A stretch of DNA of 64,000 nt from Gorsachius magnificus (lineage: Eukaryota; Chordata; Aves; Pelecaniformes; Ardeidae). The translations under genes and the position numbers were made by a program. Positions within the stretch are counted from its first letter, which is position 1; the number at the start of each line of letters is the position of its first letter. The DNA is taken from assembly GCA_034008185.1 (NCBI GenBank), contig CM067084.1, positions 73,002,255 to 73,066,254 of the forward strand, written 5' to 3'. Positions 1 through 12,400 of the stretch are shown here, piece by piece. The notes under the pieces were generated by a model that was not told the origin of the DNA, did no database searches, and saw only the letters and a program-made list of their open reading frames with translations.

Positions 1-252
1 ACATTATTCTTTCAGCTCTGTGGTTCTTGCACTTGAACCTCCTCCTGTTCTCATGTCTCCCTGACTGAGCTGCTCCCTAACTTTTTATGTGAAGGCTTAC
101 GACTCTGCATATCAGTCCTAAATCTTTCACTTGTTCAATAATTGCAACGAATTGCCCTTGTTCAAAGTATTAAATATCACATCTTGTGCTTTTTTAAAAC
201 AGAGAAGTAACTTTGTAAAAATTAATATTTGCTCTCTTAATGTCTTTCATAG
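1..252 (+). other. ZFYVE28: 3' end of an upstream ZFYVE28 intron
   Basis: AT-rich non-coding sequence ending in an AG acceptor at 251-252, just before the TGT codon that starts the first exon in the window. The rest of this intron and the 5' exons are outside the window. I see no repeat or other gene in it. Confidence 0.85.
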
Positions 253-455
253 TGTCTGGCTGCTGGTTCAATTATTATGAATCGTGAAATTGAGAGTATG
301 GCTATGAGGCCATTGGCCAAGGATCTGACCCGAAGCCTAGAGGAGGTTAGAAATATCATCCGTGACCAGGCCTTAAGGGATTTGAACCTCTACACAGAAA
401 AAATGAAAGATTCACTCAAGCATTTTGATGTCCTCTTTGCTGAATTTGAATTAAG
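253..455 (+). CDS. ZFYVE28: ZFYVE28 window exon 1
   Basis: Starts in phase 0 with CLAAGSII and continues [17 protein letters not shown], a highly conserved LST2 segment. It ends FAEFEL plus the first two bases (AG) of a split Ser codon at a GTAAAAG donor (456). The ATG at 277 is internal, because the eight codons before it are conserved and follow an AG acceptor; it should not be taken as the gene start. The segment is Arg/Glu/Leu-rich and looks alpha-helical. It belongs to the N-terminal conserved region, whose first ~105 residues are upstream. The terminal intron is phase 2, and retention would give AGG TAA immediately. Confidence 0.95.
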
Positions 456-3400
456 GTAAAAGATCTGAAGTAAATGCATTGTGAGCACTGGCTTGGCTAC
501 TGTGGCTGTTGTGTGGCTTGTTGGGTTTTGGAAGTTGGCTGGTTTGTTCTGGTTTCTTTTTTATGGAAAAAGTGTGTAATTTTTTTATCATGGTATTTGA
601 ATTCTTCAGCAATTTTTTGTATTGCTAGATTTTCCCTTCCAGTGTAGTAATAATGAAAGAAAATTAAATAGCTTTTTAGCAATGAACATTTGCTCTTTTC
701 AACTAAACTATAATCCTCCATTTGCATACTGGCATATGGTGTCTGAGGGCGGTTTTCCAAGACACAAAAGGAAGCCATAAATCTCTTCCCTTAATGTTTT
801 CTTTGTCGAGGGAAAGGCGACAAATAAGAGACATTAAAAAAAACTATGTATGATAACACATAGTCTAGAGATTATGAGGTTTTGTTCTCTTGTGCTTAGA
901 GATAAAAGCAAGATGCACCCAGTGAATTTAAGAAGGCAAATTGAAATCTGATGAAGGAAGTGCTTTTATACAGCTATAATTAATTGCAGGAAATCACTGA
1001 TTTAAAAAACTTGTGATTGAAAAATGGCTTGGAGATTTATAGCAAAAATAAAAATAACTGCTTTTGGGGTGAGAAAAGTAACTGTTAATTGCAACAAAGG
1101 TTACACTGACAGAGTCGTGCACTGTGCTTCAGAATTTAAGGCAGCTTCCTGCATGTCTGTTATATGTTTGTGGAGCTGGGCATAGCTACAGACAGGATAC
1201 TGGTCAAGATTGTCTACAAATCTAATATAATAAAGCCATTCCTACCTTCAGCAGAAGAGGTTTCTTAGAATTGAGTAGTGTTTTAAATTTCTCTTGGGAA
1301 TAGTCCGTAGACTGTCTTGTCTCCCATTACCATTTGCCCTTCCTCAGTATTAATATTCTCTTTTATTATTTTACTCAGGTAAGCAATTTTTTCTGGCTCG
1401 AAAAACCATCATTGTACTGTACACTGAAAAACATTTTAATTGAAAACATTGGCTAAAAATGTATTTTTAACTGTGGCTTTGAGCATGGAGACCAACGACA
1501 ATCAGTAGCTGGTTCTTGACAGCGCCTGTGCGCAGTTTCTGACCTGTCCGTACCAACTCTACATACAGCATTTTTCTTTGCCGTTGTTTTGCAGACAACT
1601 TTTTCCCTTCCTGTGTTACTTGTAGTCTATAAATGACTGATTAAGTAATGTGGTGACAGAAAACCAATTACTTTTACCAGTGTTTCCTGCCTTGTGAATT
1701 AGTGCTTTTGCAGGTAATTCCATGTAGAAACGAGGCCAACTTTCCCCTAAATTCTCCCTGCTGGATAACTGAATTTCACTAATATAGTTTCATGTAAAAT
1801 CTTTCTAGATTAAGTATGCAATTTAGTCAGTGGTTTTTTTTCTAAGGAAATGCAGAGTAAACTGTTCTATCTTCAAGATGCGGCAATAAAGACCTTTCTA
1901 GGACCTACCTCCCTGTGCCATACAGTATGGAGTTCCGATTGCTAAATATGTGTAATTATAAGTTACTACTGAGTTCCACTGCCTCAATCTGCAATAAGTA
2001 AATTGGCTGCATTTTTTAGATTCTTACGCTGTACAATTTTCATAATGATTGCTATCAAAACAAATACAAAATGGTACAGGAAAGGTTATGTTTCTAAGAT
2101 GACTTGTCCTAGGTTTTTTTTTATTTGTAATCTGATTTGTTAAAGCATGTAAAACAGTAGTACATTATTTTATAATCTTTGTAGTTACGTGTCGGCCATG
2201 GTACCTGTGAAATCTCCGAAAGAATATTATGTACAGCAAGAGGTAATCGTACTTTTCTGTGAAACTGTGGAGAGGTAAGCATTTTAGTTAAGTACTATAT
2301 TTTCATGTCTGTGTTTACTTTCAGTCTGAGCTTTTGTAGAAATACTTTAATTGTAGTCTTTAAGAAGCATCATAAAACAGCAGGTATTTTGCTTTTCTAG
2401 TAAGTATCGAAGTACAAAGTTAAAAAACATTAAGCATGCTTGCCAGGCGCAGGCTTATGCTTTTTTGTTTTCTAGACAAAAAAATCCCCAAAGTTAATAG
2501 TACAATAACAATATTGTTGGTATGCCTAGTGGTAGATGTGTAAATGAAGACTAAGTATTTAAATGATGCCTGATTAAGGTGTCCAGACTTAATTATATTT
2601 CATGTAAGAATACATGGGGAGATGACTCAAATCATCTGTGAACCTCTAGTGATTATCATAAAGAACCTGTAAAGGCCCCTGAAAATGTTAGAGGACTGGA
2701 GCTATCTGCACAAGGTGGTGATGTTTTAAAAAAAAAAATCGAGCAGTTCATAAGCTCTTTTAGGAGTATAAGGTGTTAAGAAAAATGTGAATTTGTTGGG
2801 AATGTACTGTGTTGAACAATTTTGTTGTTGTTGTTCCCCTGTGACAGAGTAGCTAGCCTTGCAGGTGGGCAGCAGAGAGGCACAGCATGTGAAATCCCCA
2901 TCTTCAGGGAGGTTTTGAGCAGGACAACACTGTTCTCAGAAGGAAACTAGTGAAGTGTATTCTGGGTGAAATTATTAGGGACCAATTGACTATAAAATAT
3001 GCTTGGAGTAAGTGTTGGGTTTACTGTCATATTAGGAGAGCTTCTGAAGTAGGACCCTGGTGTGGTTGATACTTTCATTAAGGAGTGAAGGAGTACAGAC
3101 AACACTGCCACAATCTGTAGATGACACTAAGATCAGAGGTGTTTGAGCATTTTGAAAGACAGGATTACATTTGAAATTGGTCCCAACAAGTAGGAGGAAT
3201 TACCTGCCACCAGTTCGAGAGCTACTACATATGCGCGTTCTTGCCCAGTAAGAGGCAAAAGACAGTTTCTCATTTGCAGCTTTGGATAATCTGGCAGTAG
3301 CCCATAGGAAAGAGCAGGAGTGAGTGGGCCACATGCGGATGGGTCCATCAGCCGTTGGGACAAAACAGTGCTTGCTTTGTGGTCGTTTTGCTGTCCACCA

Positions 3401-6400
3401 CTGGCAGTATTGGCAAGACAAGTACTGACAAGGAATAAGAAAAAGTGGTCATTTCTATTTTAGGACCAGTAGGTCTCAGCAGGACTAGTGTGCAGTTTTG
3501 AGTGTTATCTTACACACAGGTATGGACAAACAGGAGAAGAAATTTGTGGAAGTTATGAAATTTATGAGGAAATTAAGAAACTGGGAAGAAACTTGGAAAA
3601 CATAGCCAAGTGAAAAGCCTAAACAAATTGGGGTTTAGTCTAAAAGGGCTTAAGATACTTGAAAAGTATTAGATGACATTGAAGCATCCCCCAAATATTA
3701 AGTCTGCAGACTTCAGTAATAGTTGCTGTACAGAACTGGGTCTTTTTTAGTTTGGTTTGTTAGCTTAGAGGGGGGATTGACCTAGAAGATAATAGCAAGT
3801 TTTATTTGAAAATGAATCCAAATACTTTCCCCTATTAATTTAAAAATGTTTCTTTTCGTTAAAAAACTCTTAAGCGCAAGTGGTTTTTAGTAAGAAGTTG
3901 AAGGTTGGCATGAAACAGTAAATAAAAAGGGAAGGTGGCATAAAAATTATTTTGGTTTTGGATGGCTATAAAAGCTTTAAGTGTTTAAAGATATTTTTTT
4001 TTTACTTATATGAATATATTTTTTTAAAGCAGAGACTACAGCAGTCAGTTCTGTACATAGTAGTTTAGATTGTCCAAAAATAGTTCATAAGTTAAATACT
4101 ACCAGTTTGGTTTAGCATATAATATTTTTTCAATTTTTTTCCTATTGAAATGTATTCTTCGAGGGTTTGGTCTCTTACAAAATAATTTCGTTCTTCTGCT
4201 TAGAGCCTTAAGGCTTGGATACCTCACTCAAGATATGATAGATGACTACGAACCAGCTTTAATGTTTACAATTCCAAGATTAGCCATTGTATGGTAAGAA
4301 ATTTTTTTAACTACTCTCCAGTTCCTCACTTAAAGATTTATTGAAGATTTCAAAAACTTTGCTCAGAATTTTGGCATATTTTCTTTCACCTGAGTTTGCT
4401 TGTACTTTCTTGGAAAAACAAAATCAAAAAAAGAGGATTATGTTTTGTGTTTTTTGGTTGTTTTTTTTTTTTTTTAATCATTACTAGTTTCTTGTAGAAT
4501 ATGAAGAGGAAAAAAAAGAAAAGAGAAGGTAGAACTCTAAATACAGAAGGCAGGAACCTGGAACAATTGATCAGTCATCCTCCAGAAAGAAATAAAAAAT
4601 GAATTAAGAACATCAATCTATAGAATGTCATGTCGTCAGAAATATGTTTGAAAGCAGATATTTTGTGTCAGTCAAAAATATGACCTAAGGATACAAGTCT
4701 TGAAAACCAAAAATTTGCTGTAGGAATTGCTTATTTTTCTTAATGACTCTAGGTTCAAAAGGAATTGTCATGACAAACTGCATTGTGACTACTAAGTTAG
4801 GCTTAAATCTTTTTCAAGGAAAGTATTAACATGTATAAATTCTGTGTAGATTTGTGGCCTGTATCAACCCCTCAAGACAACTAAATTAAAACAATTTTTT
4901 TGCTTCATGCAGTCTTGCAATGTTGAACAAATTGGATGCATTTTTCCTAACGAGTCTTCATGATTTAGTAAGACAGCAGTTTCTCTGGAGTAAAGCCAGC
5001 ATATTTTTAATATTTTACCATTGTGAGTGTTTTAGTTAGCTAATACAAGTAGTATAATTGAGGGAAATAAGAAACCTCAAATCCTGAGTGTAATACACTT
5101 CTCCTCAGGAAATCCCTGTGGCCCATTGTTCCTGTTAAATAGGATATTGTCTGTAACTGTCATTCTAAAAATAACAACAGTAATAATCTGATTATCAAAA
5201 GACAATGGGAATGTGAGAACTCAGTTTGAAGCTGCTGGAAGAATCAATGAAGAAGAATACATCATGACTAACTGGAAAACCAAGGGCTCTCTGGAAGACA
5301 TGCCCTATCAATCCCAAATTACAAAGGAGGATGGAGAGGGAGAAAAGAAAAACATTTTAACTGCTCCAAAGTATCCATTGATTTGAAAATAAACCCCTGC
5401 TGTGTGAAGTTCCACAGGAAAACTACACTATCCAGCTACGGATAGAAATGGAAGCCCTTTATTTGGACTGTGAAAGGAGAAGCCTTTAAACACAAGACAG
5501 CACCAACTCAAAGTTGCCATGCTGATGTTCTGTTGTGCCTTAATGAGAAGGATGGGTCTGGAGCAAGGAGAAGTGCTGGATCCCCTCAGTCTTCTAATAG
5601 CAAAGATTTAAGGAATACTTTTTGGTGTCAGTTTTGTCTAAGATTTCAGATATCAGTTTACCTTGCACACTATACAGTGTATATTGCCAAGTGTGTTAAC
5701 AGGTGTCGGTGAACTTTGAACCTAGTAGGAAATACTAAGTCATGCTTTTTTCCAATTTTTAATTCTTTCTGTGGTACAACAAATTCAAACTTTGATTCAG
5801 CTCTTCAAGGGTCATATATATACACAGGCCATTTCATAATCTTTTTTTGTAGTGCTCTAGCCCTCTTCTATTTTTTTAAATGTCTTCTGTGAGTTAAGCT
5901 CTATGGAAGTGAATTATACCTGCAAATTGCCAAAGGAATGGTGATTTTGCATCAGTTACAACTTTGAGAGCAGTCTTGAGCTTCCACTCGGCAAAGTAGT
6001 AACACTTTTTTAGGCAGAACATTAGTACCCACATCAGCAATAACTACTTTGCTTCATGGCAGCCTACTTGTTGAAGCTCAGAAAGCTTAGAAAAAACTAA
6101 GTGTCCTGTTACCTTGGTAATAGGATAATTTGTCTTAAGCCACAAAAGGAAGTGACTCGCAAAAGAAGCAACTTTTTTCTCTCTCTCTGTTTCTCTCTTT
6201 CGATGCTCCTACGCTGAAAACCCCAGTCCCCAAAGCAATGTTGATTAAGTTTAGGAGTCAAATTTCTTGGACCCACTGTTATCTTGACAATTCTGAACTT
6301 TGATGGCCATCTTCCAGCCTGATGGGAGACCATGGTACTATCCTGATACCAGGGCATGAGCCAGACTCTGGGTTTATAAACAGAAGAAAAAGTGCAGTAT

Positions 6401-9400
6401 TTCCCAGATGGTAAACAGAGTGTAAGTGGCCCTTTTTTTTTTTTTTAAATGCTTCAGTGGGATTCATATAACTTGTGACATCAGCTTTGCTGCTGTGTCT
6501 GAGAGCCTTCAGTGGTAACGCAGAATGCTTGCTGGTGAACAGCTGGTGAGCAAAAGACACCGTCAGTCTTGTTGGTCAGCTGAGGGTCCCCATTTCTCTG
6601 GATGATTGGGATGCAGAGTAGCTACAGTACTCTCTGAAGCAACATGTAATCTGAGTGTGAGAAAAGGAACGTTGCTTTGAGATACAGGCAGCTCTCGGTT
6701 GCCCAAGGTAAGGGTAGGAAGGGGAAAATGGTCTGGCTAAAATACATAATCTCGAGTGTGGGAGTGCGTGATCCAGTTGCCTTTGAGAAACATATATTGT
6801 TTTTGCAGTGGATAGCAGATTAAAGTTTTAAGCAGAACTGGTGCCTGGTGTGGGTGAAATCCACTCTGACACAGGCCGGTACGATGCAGCAGATAACGGT
6901 GAAGGAGGTCAATTTCTTTTAATCCCTGACACACAGGCAGGTGTGGGTAGTAGTGATTCCATCAGGAGGAACTATTGCGGCATCTACAGCAAAGTGCACA
7001 GAGGCTTTCAGGATCATGAACTAATTTCTTTCCAGGGAAATTTCTACAAGTGCTGAGTTGATTTAGAAGCATGGTATTATCAGAATGTGTTTTATGTGAT
7101 TTAGCAAATGTGTTTTCTTTTTTACCACATGTTAATACCAGATTGTGTTTATCTTGGAGAGAGAAAAATAGGAGCTCAAGAGTCGACTATCTTACCTAGA
7201 AATTATTTAGACTGGAAAGAAAAAGCCATTTGCAATCTCATTCAAGTCAGTGGACTTTCCCCAACTTAACACGATAAGCATTTTCTTGTGCTATTTTTTT
7301 ATGGGTCAGCCACAGCAATGAAGTACATGTATGTTCTTCGTCTGATGCTTCCATTGCTTTTTCTCCCATGCTTTAGAGGGAATGGATGGAGGGGAGGGGA
7401 TCTTTTTTCTGTTGCTAACAGTGGGTGAGTAACACAAAAATAAGGTAGCAATATGTAACTTGAGTGTAGTTCTAATGTTCATGTACAGTTGCTTTTCTGA
7501 CTCCTTAGTAGTTGCTCTGGTTAATGAAATTTTCATTTTTGTGTGTGTTCGTGCATGTGTTTGAACTACAGTGGCCTTGTCGTCTACTCTGAGGGACCGT
7601 TAAACTTGGACCATAAACCAGAAGACATGTCTGAACTCTTCAGACCTTTTCACACTCTGCTAAGAAAAATAAGGCAAGTAATAAAAGATGGTTGTAACTG
7701 CTTCTCTTCTCAAGTGAAAATCAGTGGCCTAAAAAAGAACACATAAATGCCTAGAAAAGTGTTTGTTTGCTATGTTAATCATAAACCACATTTTCTTCTC
7801 CTCTGCCTGATATACCCATGTAATAACTAAATGTAGTTTTTCATTTCATGGGAGTTTTCTGATCTCTTCATATCTTCTGATAGTTTCTTCTTTTCTGAAT
7901 ATAATTTTATTATACTTCAGATTTTCCTGATGGCTGGATGATGCCTGAAATACTAAAGTTGCAGTTTATTTTTGGGAGACCCTGTTTCTAATTAGCATCA
8001 ACGGTACTGTTTAACTAGGCTTATTTAATTTTCTCAGTATGTTATGATGCAATACTAGGATAATGCTTAATCTAATAGAAATGACTATCAGTTTTTTATA
8101 TTGTGGATCTGTTTTTATGGTGTGGATCATTTTATATACATATCTTTTCACAGAGCTTCAGTCTTGGCAACCATCGGAGATGTGGGCTTTGGCTCAGCTT
8201 AAGTATAAAGGGTATTAAAGTACATTTTTTTTCTTAGTTGAGGTCTTTAAAAGACTGTTCTGTTACATTGGAGAAATCAACCTGCCTCTTTAAAGGATCT
8301 TTACATCCAGTTTTTTTATATTCACCCTTAAGGTATCTTATCTGGGTGTTAAAAGAAACTTTTCTAAATCCGTAAGCCTTACTATTTTCTTAGAATTCAG
8401 ATTTATATATCAACTGCAGATTTTGTTCCTAGAAATCTCAACAGACAATTTAGCAGAAGTTTTTCTTTCCTATGTCCAGTTCTCACCTGTTTATTGCCTT
8501 CCCTGTATGTCATGATGACTGTTTGATGTAAGAATAGTTTTCACGTAGCTAAGTTTATCAAGATTAATCTCCTGCCTCCCATTAGAGGTGAGGCATCTCC
8601 TGAGGGAGAATGCAAGCTCTGTCAAGGATGATTCAGAGAGTAGCCTATTTCTGAAGTTAGCTTTTAGGAATATCCAGACCACATCCTTTTGTGCCCCTTG
8701 AAGTTTTCCTAGTATTTCTATCTAGAAGTGATACAGTTTTATTTTTAGGTATATTAATGATACTCATATTGAAATCTCGGAATTGCCAAAACAACATGTG
8801 TGTGTGGGGTGAGCGATTACGGTTTTATAAAACACTGAGTAAAGAACAATATGAACTGAGGAGCAAAACTTGAGTTAGAGGGGCGGAACAAAAACTTTAA
8901 TGGTACTGAAGCTTAAAAAGTCCATTAAGTTTACATCAAAATACCTTATTCCCAATATATGACTATCACAGAAATTTTCACCAGCATTCCACTGGCTGAC
9001 TAAAGCCAAAACAATGTTTAAAAGCTAATATAATTCTCATAATCTGTACTTTCTGCTTACTCCTTACATTTCACAACATGGAAAATGAAAATCAATGAAG
9101 TCAGTTTATTGCTTAGTCCATTTAATTTTCAGTTACTCTGAACTTAATGCTTGGGTTGAAAACACATTAGTAAAATGCTTGTTTGTTCAATAAGTACAAT
9201 TTTCACTGCAAACTTCAAAAAATTAAGTTACTTTTTCAGATTTGTTTTTGGAAAAAGTTCTGAAACTTTAAGACTTCATATTTATTCTTTCAAGTGAGCA
9301 TTAAGAAATGTGATTTCAGTGGTCTAGCAGGCAAAGTTTGCAAAGTGTTCTTAGTGAGACAGCATCTATCAGAGCAAAAATTTAAGCAGGACTTAATGTG

Positions 9401-12400
9401 AAATCTTATCTCTGGCAGTCTCTGAACTGAAGGAATGTCAAGGAACTTGAATATTTGAAAGAACTGAGCTTAAAGATCCTTTAATAATACTCCCGAATGA
9501 AAAATACATTGAATGAAAGTAACAGTGAGATACACATAAGTATGCAGTTCATGTAGAACAACAAAATTACTATAAAAGTACCTGTCTAGATTTTTTTTTT
9601 TGTTATCACATATTTTTTTTAACTCATCAGGCTGCAATGTCTACTCAGTGAGAATGTTCACAGAAACCTATAAGGGAAGATGAAATGAGATATTTGAGTT
9701 TGTCCCCAGCAAAAAGGGACCGTTTTTTTCCAGGAGTCTTTCTCCAGTCTCTGTCACCAATAGTTAAGGCATGAAAACAGATTTCAGTAGTTTTCTGTTA
9801 AAATAGTTGCATCTGGTGTTGCAGTTGTGTGCCTGTTATAAGAATACAGAACAACATCTTACTGCAGGGTATGATCACATCCCAGTAAATTTATGTATTT
9901 TTTAAGATGTATTATCCTAAAACATCCCTCCTGTTAAAGGCAGTGATAAGCACTGTATTTATGTGTATTCAGATAATTAAATTGGAACTAGCAGAAAAAA
10001 GCATCTATCAGCTAGGAAAATTTTTGGTGCCCTGTTGGTGGCTGGCAACTTTGAAAACAATAGAGATTGTGGAGGCTGAGCAAAAGCAGAAGGGTTCTTT
10101 TTTAGGTTTTGGTAAGGTTGAGCAGCAAATTATAACTTTGAATGTTTTAATTAATACCTAAGCAAGGTGCTTATGTTGATTTTTATTTTAGATATAAAAC
10201 ATCAGTGTTGGTATTTTATGCATTTACCAGTGCATAATTATATAGTAGTGTCATCTCCATTCCTTTTAAACTAAGACATCTAAACCATTTCTCCCAAAGT
10301 ACTGCAATCTGCCTAGTAAGTACACAAAACATATCATCTGGTATATTATAAAAACCTATGCTATATATACATTTGAGGCTGCTATGGAGATTTTCAGAGG
10401 TGAGAAATTGGAATTTTCCGTACTCCTTAATTCTGCCCTTTTTCCAGAGCCCTCTGCTTGCCTGGTGCTTGTTTCTGGACTATTGCAGTTGATGGCAGGG
10501 TCCCTATGGATTTTGGTGGTGCAGAATCAAGCAGGTTGCAGATCAAGTGGTGCAGGATCAGAGGATCATAGCACTATAAGTACACCAAAACCTTTCTATA
10601 TCATTGATTAGAATCAAATGCAGTCAGCCTGTGTTATAGAATGGGGAGGGGGGGGAGCTTGTGAAATTCTCATGCTTTTAAAGTGTTCACAGTGACTGGG
10701 GGAAAAATTGGTCAGGTTTTCCAAGATGGCCGTGTTTTAAAACTTTGAGTTCATTTAAAACTTCTTTAGAGTAAAGGAGTACCAGTGATATTTGTTGTAT
10801 CGGTGTTGGTTTCTTGCTGTTGAATATCAGAGCAGATCTGTGGGCTTCGGTGTGCTGAATGCGGCTCAGCCCTGTGGAAGAAGGAGGATGCAAACCTCAC
10901 TCCTGTACCTGCAGCATGTTCTTACGGTGGCAGCTCTGTAAAGACAGCTGGTTGTGCTCTGTTCAGAGCATGAACTGAAGCACAGGCTGGCAATAACAAC
11001 ACTGCTGTTCTCTGAGAACAGACAATTTAAAATTCTAGTCAGAACACGAGCAAAGATAATGAAGGAGGCTTGGAGAATGTGCGAGATCAGTGCACCTGGA
11101 TTTTTGTGGCCCTGTCCTCTATTCAGCCAAATTTGTCTTTAAATGGACTCAGATCTTTGAGGAAGTCATTTCTGCACCCTGGATATTGGCAATAGAGTAA
11201 AATATGTTTATTGGTTTTGCAATAGGCAGACTAAATTTCTACCACTGCTTGTAACAAGCAGAGTACATCTTAAGAACTTGCCTTGTTTTTCTGCCAGTGG
11301 CTATAGCCACTGGAAGAAAAATGTTCCTCCTATTTTCAAGGCTAGATTGCCTTCCGATGATACTGTGCCAAAAAGAGTAAAAGCAGGTGAAATCTCAACA
11401 TGCGCCTTTTTTAAATTCAGTGTTTTCTAAAGGCTCCGTGAGAAGGAAGCGCTCGGCTGCTGTCAGGGTGGATTGCAGAAGCTCTCCTTACCTGCGGCTT
11501 CTGAATAATGAAAGCAGAGAGGAAAATTCTTTTTTCCATCTAAGTACAGCACTTGCTTGGATCCAATGACAAGTTACAGATGCTTCAGCAGAAAGGAAAT
11601 GAACCATGGAAGTAGCTACAGCTTAATTAAACCTTATGGTTTAATAATGCCGCCTGACTCTTAAACTTTCAGTAGTGAGATTTTACATTTCTTTCCATAC
11701 GCTGGTTGTCATTAATTTTATTCTCAATATCTACATAGGCATTTTAAAACGTGCCATGTTCCTAATGTTGCCAGTGAATTCTGTATAATCTAATATACAG
11801 TGCATCAAAAAGATAACTTGATCAAACATTTGTCACCTTGCAAGGAAACTTCTGTTTAAAACAACCCAGTGAGTCTAGGGGGGTTTTGTGCAGAGAAGTG
11901 AAGATAACTGAACCTCTTTTAGAACAAGCTGTATTTGTTAATAGTAAAATTTGTGGTGTTTGAATTGGAAAATTGAGCATATTTCCTTTGAATTTAAAGC
12001 AGGATTAGTTCTCTACTGAAATAACAGGGTTGTTGGACTACCACATGTATTCCAACTGACTGCGTATAGCAGCCCTTGCAAGGCAGCATGGATTTGACTC
12101 ACCTCAAAGACATGAGGACTGTCAGCTGATTTCACTGATTTTTTTTTAATCAAGCTTTACTTACTTGTATTCAAAACTGTACACAATTGTTCTTAAATTT
12201 CAAGGTGTTATTGGCAGAAATGAGGAGTTTGTTACTCAAGTCAATGAAGCTTGCCAGCGTAAAGGAAATACGTATTTCCAGCACTTACTTTACAGTGAAT
12301 GTGTGAAACCTGTATTGCATCTGTCTGAGCAGTCAGGTTCTCTGTGTCTTCAGAAGGGAAGCAGAGCAGGTCTGGGCGCTGCCATGCAGTGTTCTGGAGA

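Noticed and set aside
5174..5710. Stretch in intron 3 resembling degraded coding sequence (80-codon frame at 5470-5712)
   Set aside because: No family recognised and other frames are full of stops. It could be an old retroposed piece, but I cannot support it.
7678..7679. GT at 7678 as the exon 4 donor in place of GC
   Set aside because: It would add four bases (GCAA) and shift the frame into exon 5, and its context (AA|GTAATA) is weaker than AG|GCAAGT.
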